Shown here piece after piece: positions 1-13,030 of a DNA stretch of 64,000 bases (position 1 is the first letter of the stretch; each line of letters opens with the position of its first letter). The position numbers and the translations under genes were made by a program. The notes beneath the pieces are model-generated. The model was not told the origin of the DNA. It saw only the letters and a program-made list of their open reading frames with translations, and ran no database searches. The DNA lies in contig NC_068939.1 in the NCBI RefSeq assembly GCF_016801865.2, positions 93,824,067 through 93,888,066 on the forward strand. The letters are read 5' to 3'. The stretch comes from Culex pipiens pallens (lineage: Eukaryota > Arthropoda > Insecta > Diptera > Culicidae).

Positions 1-999
1 GAGGGGCCGCAACTTTTTGCCCTAACGAGCTCAACTGCCGCGGAGCGCAGCAACTTTCCACCAATCTTATTTTAAGCAGATGGCAGACACGGAGGCTGCA
101 CACTTTGTGAGGAGGGGATGGTGGGTTGGGGAAAAAAACCGTGGAATTGTGGTAATTTGTAGCGTTGTTCTTTTTCAAAAATAGAAATTCTAAAGTTTAT
201 GATACAACTTTTGACTAGATTTTGAGAACATTATCAAATTATGGCAAAAGGTCGAATGACATAAGGTCAAACGAAAAAAAAATTAATTACAAAGGCTGAA
301 TCACGATTATCCGTAAGTCTCTTAGGAACTTCGGAAAACCAAATCATAGATTTTTTTCAGCTTCATATCAAGTTACGGTTCCGCTGAACTTTTGCCCCAG
401 TAGTACCACGGGTGCGGATCTGTACTGGAAGAAAAATGTTTTAATTTTCCAGAAAGAGCACTCTCCATTATAATAAGAGAATCAGTTTCTGAAACATGAG
501 CGTAACGCAATGCCATCTTTCCTTTAGTGGTTGTGAGGAGGGAGAAAATTTCTCCGCCCCCTTTAGAAATTACCGCTCCCCATCCTCCCCTAGCAAAGGC
601 TTATCATTTGTTTGTTCCTTTTATTAAAATAAATTTGCTCATACTTGCCCCAGCTCCGGCACATTCGCTCCAAGATGCTTGTCTTTGCCAGACCCGGCAG
701 AACTCGGGCGAAAAGGGTCATACCCGGATGTCTTATCGAGGGAAATTGTTTGCGGAAAATGGAAATGCTTTGTGTGCTTGTGTGTTTCTAGCAGCAAGAG
801 ACATGATGGTCGAATGACATGCACCAGATTGCACCGGAGTAAGGACATCTCCCATATGGGGGAGAAGGAACAAAGTTTGCTTAGAGGAAAATCCGGAAAA
901 TATTAAAACTAAAACATGCACACACGACATTGTTTGACTGACATTGTTATAAGAAATATTGAAATTGATCAAATATTGATGCAGCTCGGTGAGTGAGGC
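1..999. other. No gene seen
   Basis: Mixed-composition sequence. Overlapping short frames at 527-972 occur on both strands and have no recognisable domain. No repeat matched elsewhere in the window. Confidence 0.5.
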
Positions 1000-1726
1000 A
1001 CGAAATTATGAGCTCTTAGACACATTAAGTTGATTGATTCAATCGGACAAAATTCTTGATTAATTTGATTTTTAATTTTGTAATGGAACAAACACAATTT
1101 GCTCGTTAGTTACGAATGTAAAATTGGTCTCATTTTGTTTTGTTCCATTCAATTAAACAATTTTTTTAACTTGATACGATAGTTCTATATAAATTTGTTT
1201 AAATTTGTTTGAACATAATTTAATTTTTTAAATATTCAAATATTAATAACATTAGCTTTATTTAATTTTAATTTGGAAAAATTTGAAAACATTTGATTGA
1301 ATTTGTTTACATAGAGTGAAATTAAATTCAACTTGTGGTAAGTTGCATCAATTGCTTTGGATTGTTTCAACTGTTTCTATTATTTATTCAAATTATTCAA
1401 ATCTGTTTGATTTTCATTTATTTATTTGCTTTAATTTCAAAATTTGTGTACAAAATTTTCAAATTTCTTCAAATATGTTCAAAATTGTTTTGAATTTTAT
1501 AAAATTGTTCAAATTTGTGTAAATATTTTTACAATTGTGTAAAATTGTTGTGCCTAAAATTGTTATATTTGATTATTTTTTTTTTTGAGTTTGTGAAAAT
1601 TGTTTTAAATTTGTTAATTTTTTTTTAAATTATTTGAATTTGCTTATTCTTTTTATATTTTTTTTAAAACAAATATTTTTTTTTATTTCTTAATTTTTGT
1701 TAAAATTTGTTGTTTTTTTTTAATTA

Positions 1727-1971
1727 GGGGAACTATACCTATAGGCTGAAAAGCCTATTTCTATTATCGGCCTATCAGCACTTTGATAATGAATTACAGA
1801 TTTCATAAAGTGTTTTTGACTGTTCCAAAGTAATAAATAGCTCGATTAAAAGTGAGCAAGCAACTCTCCATTGTTGATACATCTGAAAATGTTGATTTAA
1901 TAGCGGAAAAAGGCAAAAGTGATGAGTTTTGGTCGAATGGCTTAGAGTGATTAAAATGGGTATATTTCCCC
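1727..1971. mobile_element. GGGGAA-ended MITE, short member
   Basis: The 245-bp element has ends GGGGAACTATACC and GGGTATATTTCCCC and is flanked by TA at 1,725-1,726 and 1,972-1,973. A TA duplication fits Tc1/mariner-type mobilisation. Confidence 0.8.
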
Positions 1972-2077
1972 TAGGTGACATTTGGTTCGATTTGTTTGAA
2001 TTTGTAAAAATGTTCAAACTTGTTAGATTTTTAAAAAATAGTTTGGTTTTGCTTTTCTATGTATTTATATAAAAAAA

Positions 2078-2310
2078 TTTACGGTTTTGTTCGAACGCGA
2101 ATCAGTTCAATACGGAGCATCGGATCGAGGTGCTTTTTGTTGCGTTGAATTTGTATAAATCCAAGGAGAAACTCTGGAACAGATTCTGGAACTGTATGGG
2201 AACCGTTACATAAAATCAAATTTTGTTCACAGGAGGTTGAATAAGCAAACAAACTGAAAGCGTCAAGAAACAAAAAAAAAGACAAGACGAAGTTTGTCTG
2301 GTTAAGTTTG
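2078..2310. repeat. Dispersed block also present at 38.45 kb
   Basis: The shared order is GGTTTTGTTCGAACGCGAAT, CGGATCGAGG, CTTTTTGTTGCG, then AGGAGG(T/C)TGAATAAGCAAA. The same block lies at 38,447-38,730. In both places a GGGGAAAT MITE follows downstream, so the block may belong to a larger composite repeat. Confidence 0.65.
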
Positions 2311-2429
2311 TTTTTATTTATATTTTGAAAAAAAAAAAACATGACTTAAAAACTAACAAATTTAAAATGTATTCTTTTAGTTTATGAAATTATTTTAAAT
2401 TTGTTGAAAATTAATTAAAAATAATGATA

Positions 2430-3353
2430 GGGGAAATCTACCCTTTCCAATCAAACACCTATCTTCGTCATATGGAGAGTTTGATGCTCGATTAAAGCTC
2501 CAAAAATACTATTTGGGCTATAAACTTACCAGCAACAGCACCGCCTCGAGTAAGCACGCAAATGTATGCCACTTACTGGCCAAAAAGATCACATTTAATG
2601 CACTTTTGATCATAATTTGTATTTTGCGAGACCACTTCTCATCATTTTGTTGGCACACACAGTGACACACACGAGAATCCCTCAAGCGCTTAATGAATAT
2701 CGCCAAAATTAACTTTTCACTTTCGCTTACTTTTTCACGGCGCTTAAGATATGAAATTGCTTCCAACTACCGGCAACATGTTCTTTTGACCGTTACTTAG
2801 TCACTCACTTGAAGAATAATCCCGAAATATGTAATAAATTAGCAAGCGCCATCAAAAAAACAAACGCGCCAAGTCGTTTGACGTTTCAATTTTCACTTTG
2901 CATTCAAATCGAAGGCTGAAGAAAACCGAGCTAGAGACGAAGGCAAAAAAGAACAAAGGCTGGCCGTCAACACCACCTGCAGCACAGCCAGCGATGCCAG
3001 GAAACTTTCCCTATAAATGCCACTTTTCGTGAGTGTTCGTTTGAACTGTCAGCGCAAATGGCAACACTCGACAGAGTGTTGGAAGAAAAATGAACTAAGC
3101 CGATATTAGAAAAATGGGCGTGGCCCAATGCATTCGCCTCGATTAGAATACCATTGGGAATTTTTTTTTTGTTAAATGCTTGGTAAAGAAATAGAATAAC
3201 TTTTAGTGAAAGTGAAAATAAACAGAAATGTTCACAAAAACTTGCTCTACTCGTTGGTGTACTTGGTTTTAGTAAAATTCAAGGGAGACTCTAGATTATC
3301 CAGCATCATTCAAACACGACCGCTTATTAGGATTAAAATGGGTAGATTTCCCC
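2430..3353. mobile_element. GGGGAAATnTACCC MITE, copy 1
   Basis: The 924-bp element has ends GGGGAAATCTACCC and GGGTAGATTTCCCC, with TA on both sides. Two further relatives lie at 39,302-40,043 and 41,889-42,714, sharing internal blocks such as CAGCAACAGCACCGCCTCGA. No transposase frame. Confidence 0.85.
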
Positions 3354-3772
3354 TAATTTAACAAAAATAGATTTACTAAAAAAAATAATTTTGTAAAAAT
3401 TGGCAAAAATAGGTAAAATTTGGTAAAATTTGTTAAAGTTATTTTATTTTTTTTTTGAAAATTTGTTTTGTTTCGTTAAATAATGTGAATTTATTTTGTT
3501 AAAATTTGCTAAAATTTGTTAAACAATTGTTAAAATTTGAAAAAAATTTGATAAAATTTGATAAAATTTGTTATAATTTGTTAAAATTTGATAAAATTTG
3601 TTAATTTATTTTAAATTTCTTGAAATTTGTTAAAATTTGTTAAAATTGTTAAATATTGTTAAAATTAGTTAAAATTTGATAAAATTGGTTTCAATTTGTT
3701 TAAATATGTTGAAATTTGTTAAAACTTGATAAAATTTGTAAAAAGTTTGATAAAATTTGTTAAAATTTGTCA

Positions 3773-4117
3773 AGGCCGTAGCATATATTTTTCAAAGGGA
3801 TAAAAAAAAACTTCAAAATTTCCATGAAAATAGAAGTCTTATCAACTGAAAACAATCTTAAATTCATTATATTATATTTAACATGTTTGGGCTTGTTTTA
3901 AAACTGTTTTGCATTTTTATGAACCAAATTTTTAGTCAATGCATTGATATTTTGGAAACGAATTATGGCAAAACAACTGGACAAGTGCATAATGCATTTT
4001 AAAACACTTTTTTCATTAAAATGTTGAAAGCATGGCTCGTAATTTCAATTTTCATACTTTTGGACTTTGGTCAAATTCGAGGGACATAAACTTCAAAAAA
4101 ATATTTGCAACGGCTTT
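3773..4117. mobile_element. GGCCGTTGC MITE, copy within the AT array
   Basis: The left end AAGGCCGTAGCATATATTT pairs with the right end ATATTTGCAACGGCTTT. It interrupts the decamer array, which continues on both sides. Related copies lie at 12,449-12,908, 25,484-25,556 and 33,809-34,018. Confidence 0.72.
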
Positions 4118-5174
4118 AAATTTTTTTAATATTTGTTAAAATTTGTCTAAGTTTGTTAAAATCTGTCAATATTTGTAATAATTTGTTTAAATTTGTTAAA
4201 ATTTGAATAATTTGTTTGAATTTGTCAAAGTTTGTTAAAATCTTTTAAATTCTGTTAAAATTTGTCAAAATTAACTAAAATTTGTTCAAATTTATTGAAA
4301 TTTGTTTAAATTTGTTAAAATTGGTTAAAATTTGTTAAAATTTGTTAAAATTTGTTAAAATTTGTTAAAATTTGTTAAAATTTGTTAAAATTTGTAAAAT
4401 TAATTATAATTTGTTAAAATTTGTTTAAATTTGTTGAAATTTTCTAAAATTTGTTAAAAAATTGTAAAAAATTGTTAAAATTTGTTAATTTTTTTTAAAA
4501 TTTGTTAAAATTGATTGAAATTTGTTTAAATTTGTTAAAATTTGCTAAAATTTGTTAAAAATTGTTAAAAATTGTTTAAATTTGTTAAAATTTGAAGATA
4601 TTTGTAAAAATTTGTAAAACTTTGTGAAAAATTGGAAAAATTTGTAAAAAATTGTTAAACTTTACTAAAATTTGTTAAAACTTGTTAAAATTTGTTAAAA
4701 TTAGTTAAAATTTTTTAAAATTTGTTAAAATTTGTTATAGTTTGTTTAAATGTGTTAAAATTTGTTAAAATTTGTTGAAATTTGTAAAAATTGTTAAAAT
4801 TTGTAAAAAAATGTTTAAATTTGTAAATAATTTTCAATATGTGTTAAAATTTGATAAAATTTGTTAAAATTTGTTAAAATTTGTTAAAATTAGTTAATTT
4901 TTTTTTAAATTTGTTAAAATTTGTTATAGTTTGTTTAAATGTGTTAAAATTTGTTAAAATTTGTTGAAATTTGTAAAAATTGTTAAAATTTGTAAAAAAT
5001 TGTTAAAATTTGTAAATAATTTTCAATATGTGTTAAAATTTGATAAAATTTGTTAAAATTTGTTAAAATTTGTTAAATTTGTTAAAATTTGTTGAAATTT
5101 GCTAAAATTTGTTAAAATTTATTGAAATTTGCTAAAATTTGTTAAAATTTGTTGAAATTTGTTAAAATGAACAT

Positions 5175-7414
5175 AATTTTTTTTAAATCTGTTTGAAGGC
5201 CATACAAATCTAATAACATTTTCAGGCATCCAATATATGCAGATTTATTTCCAAATTAATGATTGTTGTTCAGTGACAACACTCAAGCTCGCATCCAACT
5301 GACAAATTACATAAGTTTATCGAATTTATCACTTCAAGCATTGAAAAATTCAACGCTTAATCCTCGATAAATGTGCAAACAGTTCTCTGCCAAAAAGGTG
5401 AAATGCCGTCCGTGTTAAGACAACAAGTGGCACTCCTTCCAAATGGTTCTTACGTTAGACAACGCCGTTCCCACCATATTTCACGAGACTCTTTCACCTG
5501 ATCCAAGGGGGTATTCAGAAGGGGCCAAGATAAATTATACCGCATATGTTGGCCGAGTGGAAGAGGCCGAATGGCAGTCATTCGTATGCAGACCAAGAAG
5601 CATTTATATTTCTCACTATCTCCACTTTTGAATCGCAACTTAAACTCTGGCCAACCCGCCCCTCCCCGTCGTACGGAACTGGCTTCTACAGGTGATTAGA
5701 ATAAGTCTGGATGGTGGCCAAGTGTTGCCAGAGTCACATATGGCCGCCAGGCCGGTTCGACCGGGACCTGAATAAATATCCCACCCGAAACGGTTTGCGT
5801 TCGCTTTCGGAACATTTCTTCCGATAACAAACCGGCTCGATTTGTTCCCTGGGACGCCGGGCCCGGGGTCTGGCTTACGTTTTTCGCAGTCATTTGTATG
5901 CTTGTCCCGATGTTAGAATGTCTTGCCCGATCGTGACAATGGACTAATCTACTAGTCAAGTCAGGTGGGGGTTGGAAATACATGTTCCAGGTGAAATGGC
6001 ACTGGCCATAAATTTGCCCCTAATGCCACCCCCTTGCATTGACTGTTGGTAGTGGTATCAAAACCGGTTTGGGGCGCCTATGGGGAAAATGTGTCCCCCG
6101 ACATGTATGTGTTATGGCCGCTCTAGAGTCCACTTGACTTATCCTGGATGGGGATTTCGGGTTTCGAGCACGTGATGGTAATGCATTCTTTACGGGTCGA
6201 GATTACTGGCAGTTAGTGCTGGAAGCATTGTGTAAGAAGCAGATGGGTTAACAATACAATTTTTCCTTGAAAAATAGATATTTTCAAACAAAGATGACTC
6301 GAGTTTAAAGCAAAATATGTACTTTCATTTTGAATGCAACTCGCGCTTTTTTGAGCTAGTTGAATTTACAAAATCCCACTTTTTTAGTGCTAAAACAGAC
6401 ATTTTTGCTAACTGAAATGTTTGATTTTTAAAGTTCTAAAAAAACTGATTCTTCAAGTTTTGATCATTTTCAATAGAGCCAGAAGTGGGACAAACAATGT
6501 TCCAAAATGGCCTCATATTTTTTAAATAAACTTTCCATATAAAGTATCTCTGAAACTAAATTTCTATCTCAGCTTAGTTTTAAGCTTGAAATCATTGGAA
6601 ACTATGAAAGTGAAACCCCCGAAAATGTAAGGTGTTGTAAAGTCGTACCGTCATTCTGAAATAATAGTTTTTCAGCAATATAATCAACAAATAAAGCACA
6701 GCCAAGCCTTTCATGACAAAAAGTGGAAATCCAGTTCGACGCTAGCCAAAACTCACTTCCTAACGGCCTGGATTCCGAGTGTTTAAACAACCTTCTTTCG
6801 ATTAACCGTTTGATCCCACTCAATACTTTTATCTAAGGTCATTGGTCAAACGATGCCTCAAAAATTTCACCCCTGTCATCACTGCAATCTGCACTTACCG
6901 CTGCACTACAAACAACCTAAACCGAAATTCTGTTTGCCACATTCCCACTTGCTGCTTGCTCGCATCGCTTCGAGCTTTCGACCTCAAATGATAAAGCCGA
7001 GAGCTTCAACGACAACATTTCGTATGTAAATGCACTTAGTGCTGGCGGCTTCGAGTTTGCCGTTGATTGTGTACTCAACGGCGCACAGCCACACGAACGA
7101 GGACGCAGGACCACCACTTGGGTATCCTTGTGATGATGATGATGCACATCGCGATATGCAACCGACACACCATTTAGGGTTAGGTTAGGTCTCCTATCTC
7201 ACTCTTGATATTTCTGGGAAGTGGTGAGTCACTCAAAACGGTAGAGGGTCATGTTTTTCGTGGGGGGTAGGTCGTACGACTGTTTGTCTTGTGCGTCTTC
7301 CTGGTGCCAAACCAACCGCGAAACCACTCACGTGGCTTTTTGGGAGGTTCTACACCACAAGTTGGGGAACCAACACTCTAGTGACACGATGAAGAGGGGC
7401 CTCTTGCTGTCTGT
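5175..7414. other. No gene seen; apparently low-copy
   Basis: 5,400-6,230 is GC-richer than its surroundings and not repeated in the window; short frames there lack domains. 6,240-6,850 is AT-rich. A short TTAGGGTTAGGTTAGG run lies at ~7,177. Confidence 0.5.
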
Positions 7415-7839
7415 ATATCGATAGCGGTGTGCTCTAATGTTCTAACTGAAAATTGGGCCAAAATGAGTTAATGATGCCATCTTTTAGCTAATTAAATTCC
7501 CTACAAAACGCTTCTAACAGATCTGAAAAATTCGTTTCCTACGCGGAGATATCGCCCTGCAACCATTTGTACTAACTGACATTTTCGATCGCATCATGGA
7601 TGTGCTCTCTTATTTTCCATCATGGCTTGACCTTTTGAAAACACGCAAATCCATAAAAATACGATTACACTATAATATTACGGTAAATTGCCAGGTGTCC
7701 TTACTAGTTTGAGCAATATTATGGAGCACTATTTTGGAAGGCAAATAGCACAAATGTGCACATTTGGAAGCGAGAAGGAATTATCAGTTAGGTGAAGTGT
7801 GTTAAAATGGTTTAGTGGAGTAGTTTTTTTTGTTTGGAC

Positions 7840-8350
7840 GACCCATTGATTAGGATTAGTGTACTTAGGTTCTGTAGGTTAGTTTAAAATGTTGTTACGT
7901 AGTTTTCTTTGTATGGACGACCCCTTCAGTTGTGCTAGGAGTGCACAACGACTTGAAGAATATTTCAAATTGGACTTTTGGGTTGGGCTAAGTGGGCATT
8001 GGGTTGGGGAAAATTATTGTTACGTCGTTTTTTTGCATGGACGACCCCTTCAGTTGTGCTAGGAGTGCACAACGACTTGAAGAATATTTCAAATTGGACT
8101 TTTGGGTTAGGCGAAGTGGGTAATGGGTTGGGGAAAATGTTGTTACGTCGTTTTTTTACCTGGACGACCCCTACAGTTGTGCTAAGAGTGCACAACGATT
8201 TGAAGAATGTTTCAAATTGGACTTTTGGGTTAGGCGAAAAGGGTAATGGATTGGGGAAAAATGTTTTTACGTCGTTTTTTATTATGGACGACCCCTTCAG
8301 TTGTGCTAGGAGTGCACAACGACTTGAAGAATGTTTCAAATTGGACTTTT
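7840..8350 (+). repeat. ~124-bp satellite array, plus orientation (4-5 units)
   Basis: GGACGACCCCT recurs near 7,915, 8,039, 8,162 and 8,286, a period of 123-124 bp. Each unit has GTGCACAACGACTTGAAGAA and TTGGGGAAAA. A degenerate unit precedes at ~7,836. Frames of 124 aa on both strands (7,965-8,339 and 7,978-8,352) exist only because three ~124-bp units keep frame, and are not called as genes. Confidence 0.9.
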
Positions 8351-8699
8351 GAGTTTGGCTACTATACCATATTATACCATTTTAACAAAATTTAGAGTCA
8401 TAGAGACGCACCTGAGAAATGGTAAAATCCGTAAAAAAATACTTTGACTCAATTTCACCCCCCAGATCCAGTGTCACCCCCACTAACGGTGCGTAGTATT
8501 TTTTTTTTTTTTGCATAAACGAACCCTGCAGTTAAGCTGAGAGTGGACAAAGACTTAAAGAATGTTTTCAATTTGGTCTTTTGGGTTGGAACCCACTTGT
8601 TAAATGTGGCTACGTAGCTGAAACTTTGCTTACATTTTTCCTGCACAATAAAGCTCATACAAAATCCCATACAAAGTACTTAAAAAGATTAAAAAAAAA

Positions 8700-9605
8700 C
8701 TCACGACCCACTTAGCCTAACCCAAAATCCAATTTAATATTCTTCAAGTCGTTGTGCACTCTTAGCTCAACAGAAGGGGTCGTCCATGCAAAAAAAAAAC
8801 AACGTAACAACAATTTTCCCCAACTCATTTCCCACTTAGCCCAACCTAAAAGGCAAATTTAAACATTCTACAAGTCGTTGAGCACTCCTAGCTCAACTGC
8901 AGGGGTCGTCCATGCAAAAAACCGACGTAACAACATTTTTCCCCAACCCATACCCACTTAGCCCAACCCAAAAGTCCAATTTAATATTCTTTAAGTCGTT
9001 GTGCACTCTTAGCACAACTGTAGGGGTCGTCCAGGCAAAAAAAAAATTACGTAACAACATTTTTCCCCAACCTATTACCCACTTAGCCCAACCTAAAAGG
9101 CAAATTTTAACATTCTTCAAGTCGTTGTGCACTCTTAGCACAACTGTAGGGGTCGTCCATGCAAAAAAAACAACGTAACAACATTTTTCCCCAACCCATT
9201 ACCCACTTAGCCTAACCCAAAAGTCCAATTTGAAACATTCTTTAAATCGTTGTGCACTCTTAGCTCAACTGTAGGGGTCGTCCAGGCAAAAAAAACGACG
9301 TAACAACATTTTTCCCCAACCCATTACCCACTTAGCCCAACCTTAAAGGCAAATTTTAACATTCTTCAAGTCGTTGTGCACTCCTAGCTCAACTGAAGGG
9401 GTCGTCCATGCAAAAAAAACAACGTAACAACATTTTTCCCCAACCCATTGCCCACTTAGCCCAACCTAAATGGCAAATTTTAACATTCTTCAAGTCGCTG
9501 TGCACTCCTAGCTCAACTGAAGGGGTCGTCCATGCAAAAAACTACGTAACAACATCTCCCATAGTTGATGTGCACACTTGGCACAACTGTATGGGTCGTC
9601 CATAC
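8700..9605 (-). repeat. ~124-bp satellite array, minus orientation (7-8 units)
   Basis: GGGGTCGTCCA recurs near 8,776, 8,902, 9,023, 9,149, 9,273, 9,398 and 9,522, with a truncated unit near 9,593. The units are reverse complements of those at 7.84-8.35 kb. A degenerate plus-oriented unit at ~8,515-8,640 lies in the 350-bp spacer between the arrays. Confidence 0.9.
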
Positions 9606-10955
9606 TTTAAAATATTACGTTTTTAATTTATTTGGGGCACAATTGTTCTATTCAATACATTCATCGATTCCATTGCATGAGACACACTTGTTCCAACTGC
9701 AATTCACCATAAATCTAAATAACGGTTTGTGCCTTGGATACCATTCGTTTTTGAAAGGTCGTATGATATAATTGAAATAAAATAAACTAGCTAAAAGTAT
9801 TTACAACATCATTTTCTTATGTTTTTAGGAATACATCAACCTAGTATTCGTCATAGTTGATGTATTATGGATGGTATTACAATTATATTCATAAAAAATA
9901 TTATTTCACTAATTTTTTCATACAAAAATATTGATTTAAATGCTAATTTTTCCAAAAGGTTAATTTTCCTACCAAATTCAAACTAAAATAAGTGTTTGAA
10001 AAAAGTTTTGATATAAAATGTTTTTCTTACGCTTAAATTAACCAACTCGTGAAAAAATAACATTGAAACAACTAATTTGAACTATTTTAACAATAAAATT
10101 ACTTTGCACGATTTTGTACCAAAGCCCTGTGCACGTTTGTGCTAACTCATACAAATTGACTCCCAAAACACACTTGTGCCAATTGCAAGCATGATTTTTT
10201 TTCGTATTTTCTCTGCCAAAATTTTTCTAGCATTTCAAAAGTTTTTATATTTCACAATATCTTTAAGTAATGTCAGGTGCATACTTTAAAATTGTTAGAA
10301 CAATTGTTTGTCGAACAGTTTTCCAGAAACAGTAATTCAAAGTTTAAAAATCGATTTTCTCGCAACTACCAAAATGTCGGTTAGTATAAGAGAGCACACC
10401 GCTATCGATATGTGGTGTGACATGAAATGTCTGGGACAGCTTGAAATGGGGTGGTTGTTTGGAATGCTGGAAGCCTCGCACTCAACTGTTTGATAAGCAG
10501 TAGTTTCGAATGTCACTGTTTGGGAAAAGTTTTGCCAGGCTTTGTCAATCACCCAATTCAAGTTCATTTTGGCTGGCATAGAGTACGAAAACCCTATTAT
10601 TGTTGCGACCTTTAAAACAGGTTTGATGATGGAGCAATTCTCTACCAAAACCGGAAATGGATTTTATTTGTAATTTTTTATTTCGCTCAAACTTTGTGGG
10701 GGCCTTTCTTATAACCAAATAAGCTATTTTGCGTCATTGGTTCACCCATACAAGTCTCCATACAATTTTGGCTGCTGTCCATACAAAAATGGTATGTAAA
10801 TTTTCAAACAGCTGTAAATTTTGACTGAACTATCTGATCAATTTGGTGTCTTCGGCAAAGTTGTAGGTATTGTTTAGGACTTTTGAGAAAAAATAGGTAC
10901 ACGGAAAAAAATTGCAGATTTTTTTATCAACTTTTTTTTCTCTAAAACTCAATTA

Positions 10956-12058
10956 ACGTAAACCGGGGTGACTTTGATAGGATTTCAATTTGTTTTTGGA
11001 ATATTTTCCAACTGTCAAGGTTTTTCTCAAGATTATTATTTTTAAAACATGTACTGGGGTATGCCACACAAAGTCCATGCACTATTTTTGAAAAAAAAAA
11101 GATTTTTCAATAGTAATTGGAAAAATAGTTACGTTAAAAATTTTTAGTTTAAATTCCGGGATGACTTTGATAGTCATAGTTTTTCTTGTTAAAATCAGAT
11201 TTGGAGCGTTCAAACTTTATGTTTACGTCAAATGTACCATCACTACACGGAGAAAAAAGAGTTCCCAAAATCGTGAACAAGCGTTCATGAAAATGAAAAC
11301 CTCGAACAAGAGTGTTCTAATTCCATGGTACGATTTTGAAAAACGTACCATGAAATTTGAACACTTTGTTCGTGGTTCCAATTTTCATGAACGCTTGTTC
11401 ACGATTTAAGGAACTCTTTTTTCTCCGTGTAAGGTTGCTGATACAGTTTTAAAGTAAGAAAATCAATGTTTATATTTAGTTAACTAAGTTTATGTTCTTT
11501 TTAACAAAATACATATAAATTTCAGGTAAAATTGTTAAAATGTTGGAATTTTTCCTTAAATTCGTGAAAATTAGTTGTGTTTACAAAATTATCGATTTAT
11601 ATTGCATTTTATACTAAATTCAAAGCACGAATCACAAGTTTTCACATTTTACATGAAATTTGTTCAACTGAAATTGCCTTTAAATTTGGAGATTTTATTG
11701 AAATGTTTTTTAAAAACACATTTAATTTATTATTTACAAATTTTTTTTTACCATTTCCTAATGGAAAATTGTTCAAAGAATCCGAAAATGCATTCCGTTT
11801 CCCGATTCAAAATCATGTTCATTGATAAAATCATGACACTTTGAGAAGTTTTAAATGAAGCCTTTCATCAACATTTTCTTAGTTATAGTTAACTAACTAT
11901 TTAAACTTTTCAAAATTTTATGAAAAGTTCTTCTTTAAGTACTTTGAACACTTCTCTACCCCGGTCAGTATGATTACAAACCATTCCGTATGTAATTTAT
12001 TTGTACTCTTCATTTTGCGGAAAAATCTCAAGGCTATCAAAGTCACCCCGTTTTACGG
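10956..12058. mobile_element. CGGGGTGACTTTGATAG-ended DNA element
   Basis: The 1,103-bp element has ends ACGTAAACCGGGGTGACT and AGTCACCCCGTTTTACGG, with TA on both sides (10,954-10,955 and 12,059-12,060). The hairpin MITE at 11,246-11,429 lies inside. No transposase frame. Confidence 0.82.
11246..11429. mobile_element. 184-bp hairpin MITE, copy 1
   Basis: It is nearly a perfect palindrome with ends CACGGAGAAAAAAGAG and CTCTTTTTTCTCCGTG. TA flanks it at 11,244-11,245 and 11,430-11,431. A second copy lies at 33,565-33,720. Confidence 0.88.
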
Positions 12059-12448
12059 TACCCATAATACGTATTTTTTGATTTTCGAGATTTTTCGATA
12101 TGTTTTAGGGGACAAAAATCCGCAACTTTTGAGCCTTAGAGAAACATGGTCAAAAAATCTGCCGCCGAGTTATAATTTTTTGAAAAAATAGTGATTTTTG
12201 GAAAAAAAATCGAAGTTTCATGCAAAAACAAGTTTGACATTATTTTTTAATGCAAAATTGAATTTGCAATCGAAAAGTACTTCACAGATTTTTTGATAGA
12301 GGGCTCCGTTTTCAAGGTATAGCCACCGATAGTTTGATTTTTGCGAAAAATTTGCAGTTTTTCAATTTTTAAAAATAGTGATCATGAGTGACCGTTTCTA
12401 AAAATATTTTTTTACAAAAGTTCAGAAAATTTGCTATAAAATTGTCTA

Positions 12449-12908
12449 AGGCCGATGCAAATATTTAAAAAAGTTTTTGTCCCTCGGCCCTGGCCGAGGT
12501 CAAGGGGGGGGGCAAAAAAATAAAAAAAAATTAAATAACAAGCCATAATCTTCACATTTAAATGAAAAAAGTGTTTTAAAATGCATTTTACACTAGTTCA
12601 GTTGTTTTGCAATCATTAGTTTTCAAAAAATCTAAGATCTGACAAAAACAAAAATTGTATCGGAAAAAAAGATTTTACATCGAAAATTTTCAAAAAATCT
12701 TAAGATTTTTTAATAAGCCCAAACATGCTAAAAATGATTTTAAACGCAGGAGAATGTATTTTAGTTTGATTTCACCTGGCTGCACTTGAATTTTCATTGA
12801 AATTTTGAAGTTTATTGTAAAAATTTTTTTTTTGCCCCCTGATTTTTCGGGCCAATTTTGAAAGTGGGGGGGGGTGACAAAAACTTTTAAAAATATTTGT
12901 ACCAGCCT
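12449..12908. mobile_element. GGCCGTTGC-type MITE, divergent copy
   Basis: The ends are AAGGCCGATGCAAATATTT and AAATATTTGTACCAGCCTAA. It has internal G-runs near both ends and splits a family D repeat. Confidence 0.65.
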
Positions 12909-13030
12909 AATAGACATTGAAGATTGGATCTCGGGTTGCTGAGATAGAACCGCTTTAAGAAAAAGAAACACGAAAATTGAATCTCATCAAATCAACCCAC
13001 CATTTTCTAATGACGATATCTCAGCAACTA

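Larger units (their letters stand above)
1000..5170. repeat. AT-rich ~10-bp tandem array (TTTGTTAAAA-like), interrupted
   Basis: The unit is nearly perfect at about 4,320-4,395, looser elsewhere at 3,360-3,770 and 4,120-5,170, and very degenerate at 1,000-1,720. A higher-order copy of ~130 bp containing TTATAGTTTGTTTAAATGTG occurs at 4,735 and 4,925, a step of ~190 bp. Three MITEs interrupt the tract (1,727-1,971, 2,430-3,353, 3,773-4,117). Confidence 0.8.
7415..10411. mobile_element. 3-kb TIR unit carrying inverted satellite arrays
   Basis: A perfect 21-bp inverted repeat (core ATCGATAGCGGTGTGC) occurs at 7,415-7,435 and 10,391-10,411. Partial internal matches (GTACTAACTGACATTTT near 7,568 against its inverse near 10,370, and GTGCTCTCTTAT near 7,602) suggest longer, partly shuffled ends. 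Between them are two satellite arrays of opposite orientation and an AT-rich stretch (9,620-10,300). No transposase frame is visible. I infer a non-autonomous DNA transposon; a target duplication is not clear. Confidence 0.6.

Noticed and set aside
3360..5170. CRISPR-like array
   Set aside because: Repeats are ~10 bp, AT-only and without unique spacers, in a eukaryotic context.
7172..7192. Telomere-like TTAGG run
   Set aside because: Only about three imperfect units; dipterans generally lack TTAGG telomeres, and chance is sufficient.
7965..8352. 124-codon frames on both strands
   Set aside because: They lie in the ~124-bp satellite and stay open because three units keep frame; both strands are open at once and no domain is visible.
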